Assembly: GCA_964411985.1 (NCBI GenBank)
Contig: CAYPNF010000030.1
Coordinates: 1-64,000 of the forward strand
Direction of reading: 5' to 3'
DNA length: 64,000 nucleotides
Source of the DNA: CAYPNF01 sp964411985
GTDB lineage: Bacteria > Verrucomicrobiota > Verrucomicrobiia > Limisphaerales > J093
The position numbers were made by a program, and so were the translations under genes. Shown piece by piece: positions 27,020-36,194 of this stretch (the stretch's first letter is position 1; each line of letters starts with the position of its first letter). Below the pieces are notes generated by a model that ran no database searches, had not been told where the DNA came from, and saw only the letters and a list, made by a program, of their open reading frames with translations.

Positions 27020-28034
27020 GGTAAGTACCTTCTCTTAAGCAGTTCAACCGGACTCGCGCTGCCCTTGTCTTTCCTTGAAACCCTGCCGAGATTCCCGGGT
27101 TCTGCCTGTTCGGGGTCCACGCCGGGCCCTCGCCTGGGTGCGAAGGCACGGCGCCTGCGCCCTCATGGTGCCGGTTCTCTGAGGACGGGAAGCGATGGGA
27201 GCGCGGTTGCGGTCGGCATGGTTGTCGCCGGGTTGGCCAGGGTTTTGAGCTGGTGCTGCCCACACCGGCACGAGATAGTCCGACTTGAGGGCAACCTCGG
27301 ATGAGGTATGGGCAGGCTGCGGGAAGGGTCGACAATGTACTCGTATGAGACTTGTCGAGAAAATGGCTCAGTGCTGTTTTCAACAGGAGCAGTTCCAATG
27401 GCTCTGGAGAGCAGAGGTCATATACCGTGCACATTGGCGGGGGTAACTTCAGTTCGAGCAAAGCGCTTCCGCTGCGCCTGCAATTCCGTTCAAATCGCTC
27501 GCGAACTATCATGGGGGCCTCAAGCCCTTTGGGGACGCAAGCAACTGGACAGGTCAAGATGTCCTCACTTTGCACTGCTTCATTGGTGCCTGTGCTGAAC
27601 ACAAGGTGTGTGGCTGAGGCCGGAAGGTGGGGGAGGTGGACGGTCACTTCGCTAGTGAGGCTTCCGTCCGCCGCGACCGACCTGGCCTCCCAGTCATGGG
27701 GGAGGATCGATTTGAGTTGGGAGATCACCGGCGGTTTCCCCGGCACATAGCGTGCATTGTCAGCAATGGAGCCGTCCAGCACGACACTGTGGCTGATGGA
27801 GTCCCAGGTTTCCCGGTTTTCGACTTCCTTGGGCGGCGGGGCCGGGCAGGGGCCAGGTTTGGCGTTCGCGCTGGCGGCCAGCGAAGGGTACCTGCCACAC
27901 GCCGTCCCGGGCATCGGCTCGCAGAAAGCATCCCCTGGGAAGTCTCTGAACTCTCGGGAGAGGCTCCCGAGGGGGCCGGTCCAACTGGATGCGTGGCATG
28001 CAAAACAAGAGGATTCTCCCAGCGGCAAGTGCAT
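27012..28034 (-). CDS. Doubtful ORF with a CxxCH motif
   Basis: The open minus frame (340 residues from the ATG at 28034; it extends further upstream into the preceding gene) begins MHLPLGESSCFACHASS. That contains a CxxCH sequence of the cytochrome c haem-attachment type, but there is no signal peptide to deliver it outside. The middle (PVISQLKSILPHDWEARSV, MIVRERFERNCRRSG) looks protein-like, while the last 80 residues are Arg/Pro-rich and resemble noise. It starts 8 nt after the YhaN-like stop and overlaps the next gene start by 8 nt. It may be a real downstream operon member, a degraded gene, or chance. Confidence 0.3.
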   Translation of the reverse strand: MHLPLGESSCFACHASSWTGPLGSLSREFRDFPGDAFCEPMPGTACGRYPSLAASANAKPGPCPAPPPKEVENRETWDSISHSVVLDGSIADNARYVPGKPPVISQLKSILPHDWEARSVAADGSLTSEVTVHLPHLPASATHLVFSTGTNEAVQSEDILTCPVACVPKGLEAPMIVRERFERNCRRSGSALLELKLPPPMCTVYDLCSPEPLELLLLKTALSHFLDKSHTSTLSTLPAACPYLIRGCPQVGLSRAGVGSTSSKPWPTRRQPCRPQPRSHRFPSSENRHHEGAGAVPSHPGEGPAWTPNRQNPGISAGFQGKTRAARVRLNCLREGTYRE

Positions 28035-28042
28035 GGCGTGGT

Positions 28043-31000
28043 TCAGAGGGGGCCGGCTCCTAGGCGGTGCAAGTGGAATCGCCCTTCGCCCAGGGTCGTT
28101 CGGCATAACTCCACCAGATGCTCGTGGTGAGTGAAGAGGAAGACCTGTGTGCGCTTCGCCATCGCCTGAAGCTGCGGTAAGATTGCCTTGGCTCTCTCGT
28201 TATCGCACGTGATGAGCAGGTCGTCGAGGATGATCGGCATCGGTTCGTGCTCCTCCAGGTACTTGTCGAGGGCGGCCAGCCGAAGCGCGAGGTAAAGCTG
28301 GTCACGTGATCCCTCGCTCAACCCTTCCACGGGGACGAGGCTGGTGTCGGGCCGGACACCGACGAGCACCGGGGTGTCCTCCGCGTAAAAATGCGCGCTC
28401 AGGCCCTCGAATGACCCGCGTGTGATGGCTTTGAAGACCTCGCCGGACCTCTGCAGCAGCGGCCCCTGGTTAGCCTTGCGGAAGCGTTCAATGTGGCTCT
28501 GCAGCAGGTGGGTGGCAAGCCGCAGCCGCAGGTATTCCGTCGCGTCGGCCCTTAATTGTGCCGCGCAGGATTCAGCTTGCTGCCGAAGATCGGCAGCAGT
28601 GTCGCCGGCCTTCTCCAGGCTCTTGCGTTGCTCCATGAGCCCGAACAGCGTCTGGCCTAGTGGATGAAGTTCCTGGTTTTTCCTGTTTTTGTCCGCCAGG
28701 GCGCAAGCCCGCCTCTGTGATAGGGTCTCGGCATTCTCCGCCTCGACTCGGTGGAGGAACTCATCGACTCCTTGGCCTCGGGCGAGGCCGGCCAGGGTGT
28801 TGCGCAGGTTGCTGATTTGGGTCTGCAGGCCGTTGCGCTGCTCAAGGTGCGCCAGTAGCGGTTCCAACTCATCAGCGTGGGGCAGGCCTGCTGCCAACAC
28901 CAGGCTGTTGAGTGTTTTGCCCGATTGGTCAGCCTGAATCTTGGCCGTGGATAGTTCATGGAGGGTTAGTTGAATTTGGCCTTCCAGCTGATCGTGGCGG
29001 GTTTTGCATGTCCGCGCCTGGTCCAGGGCCTGCCAAAGAGCGCCTTCCAGCGCTTCAACGGAGTCACCATCCAACGCCAGCGCCGAGACCTCCCTCTTTA
29101 ACGCCTCCGTGTAAGCATGAATAGCCTGGCGGGCTGCCTCCTCTTGATTGACCAACTCTTTCCACTGGTCAAATTGACCCAAGAGTTTTCTCCTGGCATC
29201 CAACAAACTTCGGCCCGCCGCCGGGGATGTTCCCGTTGGAATGCCAGCCCTGGCACATTGGGCGTCCCAGTTCTTGCGCGCCAAGCGCAGAGCTTCCTCC
29301 AGTCCGCCGCGATCCTGCTCGACCTTCTTCAGGTTGGTTTGAAGTTGGTTTAACTGGTTTTCCATCTCGATGCGACGGCCAGCTGTCTGTTCTGCGGCCT
29401 GGACCCGGTTTCTGGCGGCGGCAAATAGGAGCGAAAACTCCTTGGTGGGCGGTTGGCCCAGAACGGCGCCCAGGCGCTCCTTTGCCCGGGCGACTTGGCC
29501 TTGCTTTGTCTGAAGCAATTCCTGGGCGTTGTGCAGTTGGGCGAGGAGGGTCCGGAAATCCTGCCATCGTTGTCTCCATTCTTCCATCTCGAGCGGGGAT
29601 GCTGGAGTGATGGTGCAACCAGACCATTGCTCTTTCCAGGCGTCCTGCAGTTCCCCGAGGCACTTCCGCAGTCGCAGAAGGTTCTCAGACGCTCTGGAAG
29701 TCTGTGCCTGGAGCTCCTTGAGTTGCGAACGTCTTTCCTCGGCCTGAACGACGGCTTCCGCTTCATCCCGGAGTCGATCTACGATTTCGTCGGCCTTGGC
29801 GATCGCCCTCGGGAAGGCTATCTCCAGGGGGTGCCCGGGTTCGAACTCCTCCGTGGTGCCTTCACCCTTCCAATCGGCCAGGACGAGTTGCCACCCATAG
29901 TCGCGGTGCTTCCGGGCCCGACGCAGTACCTCTTCGGATGGCAATTCTCCCTGTCGCTCCAAGCGGGTCAGGTCTGTCTGGATGGACTCGGTCCGCTGGG
30001 AGTGCTCTTTCAACTCACGTTCCACTCCGGCGATTTCCCGCGTGAGAGCCTCCATCTCTGTGTGGTAACGGCGGATGGTGGCATTGGCGGGAACCGGCAG
30101 CCCTGCGGCAGATTCAAAGTCGGGGGGCGCACCGCTCACCAGCTTATGCAAGGCAGCTGTTTCGCGCTGCAGTCTTCGGACGTCGGTTTCAGCGGTTGGG
30201 AGCGTTCGGTCGGCTTCCGTTGCTTCAGCGGCCACCGTCAAGGCCTCACGAATGTCATCGAAGTTGGTTTCCTGCAGGGTGTTTAGCTCAGCCGACTTGC
30301 TTTCGATCTGCAAACGGTACGATTGCGCATCGGCCGTGTTCTTCGATTGCTGCTGTGTTGTTTCTTCCAGTGCCTTCGCTGCTTCATCACACGCCAGTTG
30401 AACTGGATGGGTGATGCGGTGTGCGTCTAGTAGAGTAACATCTCCAGCAAAGCCCAGGTTCTGGATACCCCCCTCCAGCTGCGGTCTCAGACCTGCTAAC
30501 CTGAGCTGAAGGTCTCCGAGCAACTTCGTGCGGTCCCGGTAGCTGCCCAGTTGCTGATGCAAATGGTCGATAGATTGTGAGGCCGCCAGCACAGCCAGGT
30601 TGGGGGAGCATTGACTAAGTTGCTCTCGGAGTTGTTGGACGCGCCCGCTCAGGGTTTCAACCTGCGTTTGAGCCTTATCCAGGTTCCCTCTAGCCACCTG
30701 GGCTCGTTGCACAAAATCCGCCGCCAAATCCGGCAAGGGTGGGAGCAAGGCCAGTTTCCTCACGCATTCGGCCAAGAGCCCGACCGTAGGCAACGCGTCT
30801 TCGCATCGGTCAAGCCAGTTCATCTGGAGTTCAAGCGTGGAAATGTCCCTTTCAAGTTGTTGTTTGGCCTCTTGGGCTGCGGCCAGTTCGCGCTCGACTG
30901 TTTCCCAGGTTTCTGGACTCACCATCGCATCTTTGCTCTGCTTGAGAAGCTCCTTATATCGGGTCGCCGTTGGACGGATGATCACATTGGCGGTTGCTCT

Positions 31001-31525
31001 GCCTCGGTAAAGTCTTTGGGCTTGTTCTTGGAGACTTTCGAGCACCTTTTGCACGGGAGTTCCGCCCAGGCTTGCGGAGAACAGGGCTGTGCCGACATCG
31101 CCTTCACCGCGAAGCAGTTGCTGGGCTCCTTCCTCCAATTCACGCGCCCCCAAGCCAAACATCGTGCAGAAGTAACGTTCATCGACGTTCCCCAGGAAGG
31201 GGGTCAGGACCGAATCAGCCAGTTGGACGCCCTCGCCGTCCAGCAGCGTGTTTTTGTTTCCTTTCCGCCTCTGAAACGTCAAGGACTGGCCCGAACTGTT
31301 TTGCACCTCGCCTTTGATGCGCAGGGAGGTGTAATCGTGGAGGAAGTTGTCGTTCGATTGCCCTGGGATGCCAAAAAGGAGATCCCTGATGGCCCTGAGC
31401 AGTGAGCTCTTTCCTGCCTCATTGGCTCCGTAGACTAGATGCAGGTCAAGGGGTTCCTTGTGAAAGTGCAATTCCAAGTTCACGAAGGGTCCGAAGGCCG
31501 GGATTTGTAAGCGTTGAAACCTCAT
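28043..31525 (-). CDS. YhaN-like (Rad50/SbcC-type) ATPase
   Basis: A 1160-residue protein. I chose ATG 31525, which overlaps the upstream stop as ATGA and begins at the conserved MRFQRLQIPAFGPF; 29 upstream in-frame residues are not family-like. Walker A is GANEAGKSSLLRAI near residue 38. A very long coiled-coil middle runs about 180-1000. The signature-like GLSEGSRDQLYLALRLA and Walker B PIILDDLLI lie near the C terminus. This is the YhaN (AAA_27) type of SMC/Rad50-like ATPase. With the adjacent YhaO-like nuclease it should form an Mre11-Rad50-style complex acting on DNA ends, hairpins or damage. It lacks an obvious zinc hook CxxC in the middle, as is usual for YhaN. Confidence 0.9.
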   Translation of the reverse strand: MRFQRLQIPAFGPFVNLELHFHKEPLDLHLVYGANEAGKSSLLRAIRDLLFGIPGQSNDNFLHDYTSLRIKGEVQNSSGQSLTFQRRKGNKNTLLDGEGVQLADSVLTPFLGNVDERYFCTMFGLGARELEEGAQQLLRGEGDVGTALFSASLGGTPVQKVLESLQEQAQRLYRGRATANVIIRPTATRYKELLKQSKDAMVSPETWETVERELAAAQEAKQQLERDISTLELQMNWLDRCEDALPTVGLLAECVRKLALLPPLPDLAADFVQRAQVARGNLDKAQTQVETLSGRVQQLREQLSQCSPNLAVLAASQSIDHLHQQLGSYRDRTKLLGDLQLRLAGLRPQLEGGIQNLGFAGDVTLLDAHRITHPVQLACDEAAKALEETTQQQSKNTADAQSYRLQIESKSAELNTLQETNFDDIREALTVAAEATEADRTLPTAETDVRRLQRETAALHKLVSGAPPDFESAAGLPVPANATIRRYHTEMEALTREIAGVERELKEHSQRTESIQTDLTRLERQGELPSEEVLRRARKHRDYGWQLVLADWKGEGTTEEFEPGHPLEIAFPRAIAKADEIVDRLRDEAEAVVQAEERRSQLKELQAQTSRASENLLRLRKCLGELQDAWKEQWSGCTITPASPLEMEEWRQRWQDFRTLLAQLHNAQELLQTKQGQVARAKERLGAVLGQPPTKEFSLLFAAARNRVQAAEQTAGRRIEMENQLNQLQTNLKKVEQDRGGLEEALRLARKNWDAQCARAGIPTGTSPAAGRSLLDARRKLLGQFDQWKELVNQEEAARQAIHAYTEALKREVSALALDGDSVEALEGALWQALDQARTCKTRHDQLEGQIQLTLHELSTAKIQADQSGKTLNSLVLAAGLPHADELEPLLAHLEQRNGLQTQISNLRNTLAGLARGQGVDEFLHRVEAENAETLSQRRACALADKNRKNQELHPLGQTLFGLMEQRKSLEKAGDTAADLRQQAESCAAQLRADATEYLRLRLATHLLQSHIERFRKANQGPLLQRSGEVFKAITRGSFEGLSAHFYAEDTPVLVGVRPDTSLVPVEGLSEGSRDQLYLALRLAALDKYLEEHEPMPIILDDLLITCDNERAKAILPQLQAMAKRTQVFLFTHHEHLVELCRTTLGEGRFHLHRLGAGPL

Positions 31526-32778
31526 ACGGTTTTCTCTCCCTTGGTTTGGAGGGCTTCGAGAATAATTGCGCGCACCTCGTTCAGGAGGGCAGGGCGTTGG
31601 TCCTCTTTCCATTGTGCCAGGACCTCTTCCCGCAAATCCGGCGGCAGGGTCGCCATCATTTCGCTGACATCAGAAGGCAAGGTGAGAATCTCCTTGTTCG
31701 CTGCGGCCAAGTCCTCCACCACCACTTTGGTAAGAGGATCCCTTGCTGCCAGCTTTCCGATGTCATAAATGGGTGACGTGAGAATCTTGATGCGCTCCAC
31801 CCAGAGGGCTTGTTCGCCTTGTTCCCCTGCGCGGGCTAGGATCTCCGCCCGCCAACGATGTCCCTCGAGGTGCAACGAGCCGTGCAGAGAGGTATTGCCA
31901 GTCAGGATGATCCTGGCGGCGACCAGGCGTCCATCTGCTTCGTCCACAACCTTCTGCATGGCCTGGTCAATTCGCTGCCACGCCTGGGCCTCTTCCCCAG
32001 CGCCAGAGAAATCCACCTCGATTTCCTTCCACCGAACAACGTCCAGCGGGTACGCATCCACACGCTCCACCTTCAGGGTATCGCTCACGCTCACCAACTG
32101 GCATCCCCGGACGCCTGACTCTTTGATATGGCGCCCCTGGCAGTTTCCGGCAAAGACAATCCAAGGGTCCCGGCTGATGATCCCGGGTTGGTGGATGTGG
32201 CCAAGCGCCCAGTAGTCGTACCCTTTCTCGCGCAGGTCGGTTTCTGAACACGGGGCGTAGGTGTCGTGGTCAGGGTACCCGTTCAGGCTGGTATGGAGAA
32301 GACCGATGTTGAACTTGCCCGGTACCGCCGGGGGGTAATCTTGGGCCAGGTTTTCTGGGACCGCCCGGTTCGGGAATCCTCGACCATGAACCACCACCGC
32401 CCCCCCAGGCAATTCCTTGGATTCGGCGGTTCGGGTCGAGAACACGTGCACATTCTCCGGGAGGCTGAGCTTCTTTGAAATGACGGAGCCTGCGTCGTGG
32501 TTCCCCGCGATCAAGAACACGGGGATGCGCTTTTCCCGGAGCTTGACCATTTGGCTCCGGAAGAAGAGCCCAGTGCTGTAGTCCTTCCAGTCCCCGTCGT
32601 AGACATCGCCCGCGATGAGCACGGCATCGACCCTCTCATCGATCGCCAGGCGCACCAAGTTTTCAAAGGCGCGGCGGGTGGCCCCTCGAAGCAGAGCCAC
32701 TGGCGCGCCCTCATGGGCTTCCAAGCCTTGGAGTGGGCTGTCCAGATGTGGGTCGGCGGCGTGAATGAATCGAAACAT
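31522..32778 (-). CDS. YhaO-like (Mre11/SbcD-type) DNA exonuclease
   Basis: A 418-residue metallophosphoesterase-family nuclease. Motifs in order: FIHAADPHLDSP (D-x-H, near 4-12), IAGDVYDGD (near 55), LIAGNHDAGS (near 92), LLHTSLNG (near 167) and ALGHIHQPG (near 200). The C-terminal capping region of about 170 residues is typical of SbcD/YhaO. It is translationally coupled to the YhaN-like ATPase gene by an ATGA overlap, which identifies the pair. The predicted activity is Mn-dependent exo/endonuclease on double-stranded DNA, gated by the partner ATPase. No other repair genes adjoin it. Confidence 0.92.
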   Translation of the reverse strand: MFRFIHAADPHLDSPLQGLEAHEGAPVALLRGATRRAFENLVRLAIDERVDAVLIAGDVYDGDWKDYSTGLFFRSQMVKLREKRIPVFLIAGNHDAGSVISKKLSLPENVHVFSTRTAESKELPGGAVVVHGRGFPNRAVPENLAQDYPPAVPGKFNIGLLHTSLNGYPDHDTYAPCSETDLREKGYDYWALGHIHQPGIISRDPWIVFAGNCQGRHIKESGVRGCQLVSVSDTLKVERVDAYPLDVVRWKEIEVDFSGAGEEAQAWQRIDQAMQKVVDEADGRLVAARIILTGNTSLHGSLHLEGHRWRAEILARAGEQGEQALWVERIKILTSPIYDIGKLAARDPLTKVVVEDLAAANKEILTLPSDVSEMMATLPPDLREEVLAQWKEDQRPALLNEVRAIILEALQTKGEKTV

Positions 32779-33545
32779 TAACGTGGGGTGTCAGTTATCT
32801 GGGTTGCAGGTGGATCGCGGATGGCAAAGCGCGGATGGGAGTCAGATTCAGGGCGCTGGAGTGCCGAAAGCCTGCGACGGCACGTCTCGGCCGCCATGAG
32901 TTGTCCCTGTGGCTCTTCGAGGCCTCATGATCCTGTGTTCATCGGCAGGTGAGAGTCCCTTCTTGAGTCACCGGGAGCTGGTTTGACGCCCGGCGAACCG
33001 GGCGGGTGATCCGTAGTTCTGGGTGGATCGCACCCGGCCAGATCGATCTCCTTGGAGGCTCGAGTCCTGGCAGCAGCAGGGATTGTGCGATGACAAGAAT
33101 TGCTAAGACATTTATCATCAATTGAGTAGCTTTGTTGTAGTCCCGAAGCAAATCTACACGTTGCTGCGGGTTTGCTCGGCCAAAAGGCCGAGAACAAGGA
33201 GGATGGCGCTTGCACCAGCCTTTCACGGCAGGAGTACTTGCTCCTGAACTGAGCTAACTTGGTTAGCGCTGCCGGCGCTTACGCAGACAGGGATCCACGA
33301 TGGAAAAAGGGAACACCGTAGGGACTGCCTGGCCTGGTTTTGCCCAGTCCCAGTTCCTCCTGATTTTTCTGGCGGCAACTTCTTCACTTTGGTCATAGGG
33401 GCCATTTTGCCACGCGACGCTGACAGGATATGGTCAGGCTGGGGTGATTGCTTGAGGCTCGCCGGACAACGCTCCGTGGGCAAGGGGCTCCGGGGGGGGC
33501 CCGTGCTGGCAAAGCGCCACTTTCTTCTCCGTTGCAGGGGGAGTG
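32779..33545. other. Gap of about 770 bases with only weak coding traces
   Basis: No confident gene. On the minus strand, 32939-33226 contains a short hydrophobic stretch (LMINVLAILVIAQSLLLPGL) that could be one membrane helix, but flanking sequence is noise-like. The segment begins the decayed belt that runs to about 45 kb. Confidence 0.3.
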
Positions 33546-33671
33546 ATGCTTGGCGCAGTTACGGCGATTGGGGGAAGCAAACTGGACTATCCGGTCGAAA
33601 GAGCCCAAGCCAAGATACGCAAGGCCGGTCTGCCTGCCGGGCTGGCAGTTCGGTTGGCGGCTGGGGAGTAA
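33546..33671 (+). pseudogene. C-terminal fragment of a metallophosphoesterase
   Basis: An open 41-residue frame whose last 27 residues (YPVERAQAKIRKAGLPAGL then AVRLAAGE) align with the last 27 residues of the metallophosphoesterase at 19856-20581 (YPVERAQAKIRKAGLPGRL then SSRLALGE). Only this tail survives. All catalytic motifs are absent and the upstream 15 residues do not match. Nucleotide differences are spread over codon third positions, so it derives from an old paralogue and not from a recent local duplication. Confidence 0.75.
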
Positions 33672-33854
33672 ATCCTGAGAATCAGAGGCCGCACGTGCAT
33701 CCTTTCTCTTCAGGGCGGGGGTCCGGGGCCTTAAGATGCGTCGCTCACTTCAGCACCTTTGCCTGACCTGCGGGCTTTCGAGGTTGGGAACTTCGCTCTA
33801 CTCTGGATGCATTCGCCTTCAACAAGGGGTTGTCCGCTTCTCGAGCCCCAGTCC

Positions 33855-34439
33855 CTAGGGAGCCTGCAAATAGTATCCATCCTCCGCGGTGAAGAACACT
33901 TCTCCTTCAGCGTCGGGCAGTTCCACCGGGTCTTCGATCAGGACGGCCTGATTCCAGTAATCAATCGCTTCTACGATCCTCTCGCGAATTCTCTGCAACT
34001 CCGGCAATTCGCCAAACAGCTGGTCCACTTCCAGCTTGCTGAGGCAGGGAATCCACAACTGCCCGGCGGGCCGCTTTTGTGAAAGCGGCAAACCTGTCCA
34101 TGTCTTACCCAACTCCTTTAGAAGCAGCTTGGGGAGACTCTTACACTCAGGGTGGTCTTTTGAGTCTCGAAAGCCCCTCACCTGGCAGAGTGTGAATCGG
34201 CCGGGGAAGGACACTCTCCAGACCTTTCCTCCTTGGGGCCCGCTGCGTTGGGCTAGATCCGGTCTGGGGCTGGCAAAAACGCTGGAACGTCGGCTGGGAA
34301 ACTGAGGGGGGCGTAGCCACTCCCAGAGATTATCAACCAAGTAGGGGACGTTTGCGGGCGGACGGAGCGTTGACGAGGTTGTGACCTGAAGGCCGCTTTG
34401 ATTCAGATCGTTACGCAAACTGCGAAATAGTTTCATCAC
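33855..34439 (-). CDS. Conserved-looking hypothetical protein
   Basis: A 194-residue cytoplasmic protein starting at ATG 34439. Text such as VPYLVDNLWEWLRPPQFP, VFASPRPDLAQRSG, WRVSFPGRFTLCQV and the acidic C terminus AVLIEDPVELPDAEGEVFF is strongly protein-like. I do not recognise the family, although it resembles stand-alone accessory proteins from islands with toxin-like genes. No signal peptide, membrane segment or catalytic motif is evident. Neighbours are a pseudogene fragment and a noncoding gap, so it may be cargo of a mobile region. Confidence 0.65.
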   Translation of the reverse strand: MMKLFRSLRNDLNQSGLQVTTSSTLRPPANVPYLVDNLWEWLRPPQFPSRRSSVFASPRPDLAQRSGPQGGKVWRVSFPGRFTLCQVRGFRDSKDHPECKSLPKLLLKELGKTWTGLPLSQKRPAGQLWIPCLSKLEVDQLFGELPELQRIRERIVEAIDYWNQAVLIEDPVELPDAEGEVFFTAEDGYYLQAP

Positions 34440-34938
34440 GCACTCGAGCGTAGGGTACGGGTAAACACGCGTCCAGGCTTCTCAAGGCTGAGACCGGAGA
34501 GTTAACCCCGGAAAGAGAGTCAGAGGGCGGTCTAGTGACCGTCATGGGTCCAGCAAATCCAACCGCATTCTGCTTTTGGATTTGATGACAGCCCTCATCC
34601 GGACCGACTTCCCGTTCTCATCCCATTCCTTACTGCCTTGGCTCAGGCATTTCGCTATCGGATCTTCGTCGGCTGGCCTCCCGACGTTGAACTCGTACTC
34701 TCGACCGTTCCCTGCATTCGGCCAGCCGAATCCCTGAAAGTGGCACGCATGTTTTCCTCGGAACAGGTCCCTTGCAAGCGTCCGGGTGCGTCGCGATAGG
34801 TGCTTGTCTGTCCTCCTGATTCTTGAGCAGGACCAATGAGGCGGCCCGAGCGCTCCAGTGAGTTATTTCCACCGGAATGTCTGCCGAAACTGGCACCGCT
34901 CAGAAATCATGAGCCGAAACCGCATTCTGTCAGATAGC
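34440..34938. other. Gap of about 500 bases, nothing recognised
   Basis: No supported gene, repeat or hairpin was found. Frames on both strands are short and of mixed composition. Confidence 0.3.
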
Positions 34939-35184
34939 TTAAACTCGGACCACCGAGACACGATTCGACGAAGAAACCATGCCATCAGGGAGGTGCACGT
35001 TCCAGCGTCGTTCTCGTTGATCTACCTGCAAGACCAACACACCTGCGGCAGGGGGATGGTCCACTGGATAGGGGAGCAGCAGGAAATCGGGGCCCAACTG
35101 GGCGACAGGAAAGGCTCCGCCTTCAATCAGCAGCTGAATCTTTACTTGGGCGGAGTGGCCGCCCGTACTTGTGACCGCAATCAT
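34939..35184 (-). CDS. Small conserved-looking hypothetical protein
   Basis: An 81-residue beta-rich protein starting at ATG 35184 (MIAVTSTGGHSAQVKIQLL, then GPDFLLLPYPVDHPPAAGV). Composition and flow are coherent from the first residue. Its start codon overlaps the start of the divergent broken kinase-like gene (shared bases CATG at 35182-35185). I recall similar short proteins of about 80 residues ending with an ERRW(x)V-like motif (QRERRWNVHLPDG here), but no function is known to me. Confidence 0.6.
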   Translation of the reverse strand: MIAVTSTGGHSAQVKIQLLIEGGAFPVAQLGPDFLLLPYPVDHPPAAGVLVLQVDQRERRWNVHLPDGMVSSSNRVSVVRV

Positions 35185-35682
35185 GGACGAAATACTGATC
35201 CAAGACGCTCAGACGTATGCCTCTAGGCATACGGCTCCAGATCGTCGAGCGGCTGGGCTTCAGCATTCAAGGTATCGTTTTTGGGACCGAAGGCAACGCC
35301 GAAATCCTCCAACTGCTACAGCCATCAAGGTTCATCGATACAAAGAGGCGTATTCTCGCGAGTTAGCTGTATACCAACGGCCACGGGATGCCGGAATCAC
35401 CACAATCTTGGGATTCCATGTCCCACAGTTACACCGCTGCGACAATGAGTTGTGCATCATCGAGATGACCATCCTCACAAGGCCGTTTCTCCTGGATTTT
35501 GCAGGGGCCTACCTAGACATTCCGCCTGAGTTTCCGGAGAATGTCTGGACTGAATGGACGGCTGAGAAGTTGGAGCGGTTTGGTATCCGGTGGCCCCAAG
35601 TGCAAGCGTTATTAGACACCTTGGAGGAGCTGGATTCCGTATGATCGATGTTTCACCCAGCAACCTTGCCTCTGAGGACTAG
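35183..35682 (+). pseudogene. Kinase-fold gene broken across three reading frames
   Basis: Four consecutive pieces line up as one protein if frames are changed. MDEILIQDAQTYA is in the frame of 35183. LGIRLQIVERLGFSIQGIVF is in the frame of 35217 (a Gly-rich loop). AIKVHRYKEAYSRELAVYQ through LLDTLEELDSV is in the first frame again, from about 35310 to 35641 (the Lys strand of a kinase N-lobe, then IIEMTIL and FLLDFAGAYLDIPPEF). MIDVSPSNLASED is in a third frame from 35641, stopping at 35682 (resembles a catalytic-loop IDxxPxN). The order glycine loop, AIKV, hinge, D-x-x-x-x-N is that of protein-kinase-like or APH-like folds. Three frame changes mean no functional product unless the sequence has errors. 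Confidence 0.7.
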
Positions 35683-36194
35683 CGTCCCCTATCCATTATC
35701 TTGTCCTGATCAATGCGGGTCATGTACTTCCCGAACTCGTCCCGAAGGGCGTTGTTGAGGTGGCGCTTCAAAACCCAACCACGCCGCCGGAAGTGCGCGC
35801 CTGACCTACACCGCCACCGTGCTCGGCTCCTACGCCCAAGCCGAAAAGCTGGCGACGATGTGGAGGGCTTGGGATCGGGTGGCGCGTGGAACTGAACCCG
35901 GCTGATAATCAGGTCCTTCTCGAAGCGGTCGAGTTGGAGGAGGGCCTCACCGCTACGAAATCGGTCTGGCGCCAAATGACATCGACTCTGGTTTCTGCAG
36001 TTCTGGCCAAACCCCCATTGCACCCGGAATAGGTCGAGCATTGCTAGCGTAGGGCCGTGCACCCAATCGTTGATGGACTTCAATTTCGAAAAGCAGTCAG
36101 AATCTCCTGGGCTGCAGTAAGATTCGGAACGCTTTTCGGCGGCCCAAGCCGCTTGGCATTGCTGCCGCGGCCTTCGTCCGGTTTTGACCGGCGA
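35683..36194. other. Gap of about 510 bases with minor coding traces
   Basis: No intact gene. A + frame near 35800-35905 reads LTYTATVLGSYAQAEKLAT then MWRAWDRVARG before a stop. A minus frame ends LKRHLNNALRDEFGKYM then TRIDQDKIMDRGR at 35679. Both look like short tails of lost genes; neither was identified. Confidence 0.3.
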
